Assembly: GCA_036345935.2 (NCBI GenBank)
Contig: JADWOT020000006.1
Span: 19,318,519 to 19,382,518, forward strand
Source of the DNA: Taenia hydatigena
Lineage: Eukaryota; Platyhelminthes; Cestoda; Cyclophyllidea; Taeniidae
Reading direction: 5' to 3'
DNA length: 64,000 nucleotides
Position numbers and translations under genes: made by a program. Positions 63,628-64,000 of this stretch are shown here, piece after piece. Position 1 is the stretch's first letter; each line of letters begins with the position of its first letter. The notes beneath the pieces were generated by a model, which had not been told where the DNA came from, did no database searches, and saw only the letters and a list, made by a program, of their open reading frames with translations.

Positions 63628-64000
63628 ACTGAAGCTTCCACAAAAAATAAGATGAAATGATTAAGAGATATACGAAAATAGGAGAGTGGCTTACACAAAC
63701 TTTCTGGAAAAAAAAATATAATCGCGTTAATAAAGTTACTTGGGGTGCCTGAGAGCTCACAACTGTTGCAAATATGCGTATATGGAGGTTTCGAACTAAT
63801 GAAACCAACAGGGTGAAATCGCTGATCACCAAAATATAAAGTGAAGATTTCAAAAGCGAGGTTAAAAACACCATCACATTGATGTGCCAAACATTCTGAT
63901 ATGCTACCTGAAGAAAACGTTACCATCAACAATTTTTCTTTCAAAAGTGCAGTATCCTACCGACCTCACGACTCCCTTTTTGCCTTTGAATTATTTTGCT

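Larger units (their letters stand above)
62345..64000. other. NSD-like intron running off the right edge
   Basis: The exon carrying the rest of the PHD finger should lie upstream on the minus strand, but I find no matching cysteine pattern up to 64000. Two related copies of a repeat lie at about 62918-63002 and 63545-63627. Confidence 0.5.

Noticed and set aside
63624..63944. Minus-strand frame with Cys/His residues at the right edge, considered as the missing NSD PHD finger
   Set aside because: Its cysteine spacing does not fit a PHD finger and it does not end in a donor compatible with the 62344 acceptor.

Overview
The window is animal nuclear DNA from a flatworm, most probably a tapeworm. 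Five protein genes are recognisable by homology. They are split into many small exons, and several introns are extremely short (29, 31, 34 and 37 nt) with another group near 64-94 nt, a bimodal pattern reported for tapeworms. Transposable-element debris and simple repeats fill the gaps. The taxon call is an inference from gene structure. All multi-exon models below were spliced by eye, by matching splice sites, codon phase and family motifs.

Layout: (1) 1.8-5.0 kb, minus strand: a 164-residue LASP-like LIM plus nebulin-repeat protein without an SH3 domain. (2) 5.3-7.6 kb: seven copies of a 165-240 bp LTR-like repeat in both orientations, one with a perfect 5-bp target-site duplication. (3) 7.9-8.9 kb, plus: a uridine-cytidine-kinase-like gene of six exons whose catalytic residues are substituted. 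(4) 11.5-15.8 kb, minus: an 11-exon SLC1 (excitatory amino acid transporter family) gene, complete at 481 residues, with its hallmark cation and substrate motifs rewritten. (5) 20.5-25.4 kb, plus: an ETS transcription factor of the ELK/TCF type with a poly-Q N-terminal extension. (6) 25.4-49.8 kb: a long stretch with no gene I can identify by homology. It holds microsatellites, two diverged copies of the LTR-like repeat, a tRNA-like relic, three copies of a palindrome GTCAC-N6-GTGAC, and some candidate exons of unknown identity. (7) 49.8-62.3 kb, minus: the C-terminal 870 or so residues of an NSD-type histone H3K36 methyltransferase (end of a PHD finger, PWWP, AWS, SET, post-SET, PHD-C5HCH). 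Its N-terminal part lies beyond the right edge. A dead Ty3/gypsy reverse transcriptase fragment sits in its largest intron.

The genes do not form a pathway. LASP and UCK-like are divergent, UCK-like and SLC1 converge, SLC1 and the ETS gene are divergent across 4.65 kb, and the ETS and NSD genes converge across the 24 kb gap. The most interesting observation is that two adjacent enzyme/transporter genes (UCK-like and SLC1-like) keep intact frames and splice sites but have lost residues regarded as essential in their families. That suggests functional divergence rather than simple decay.
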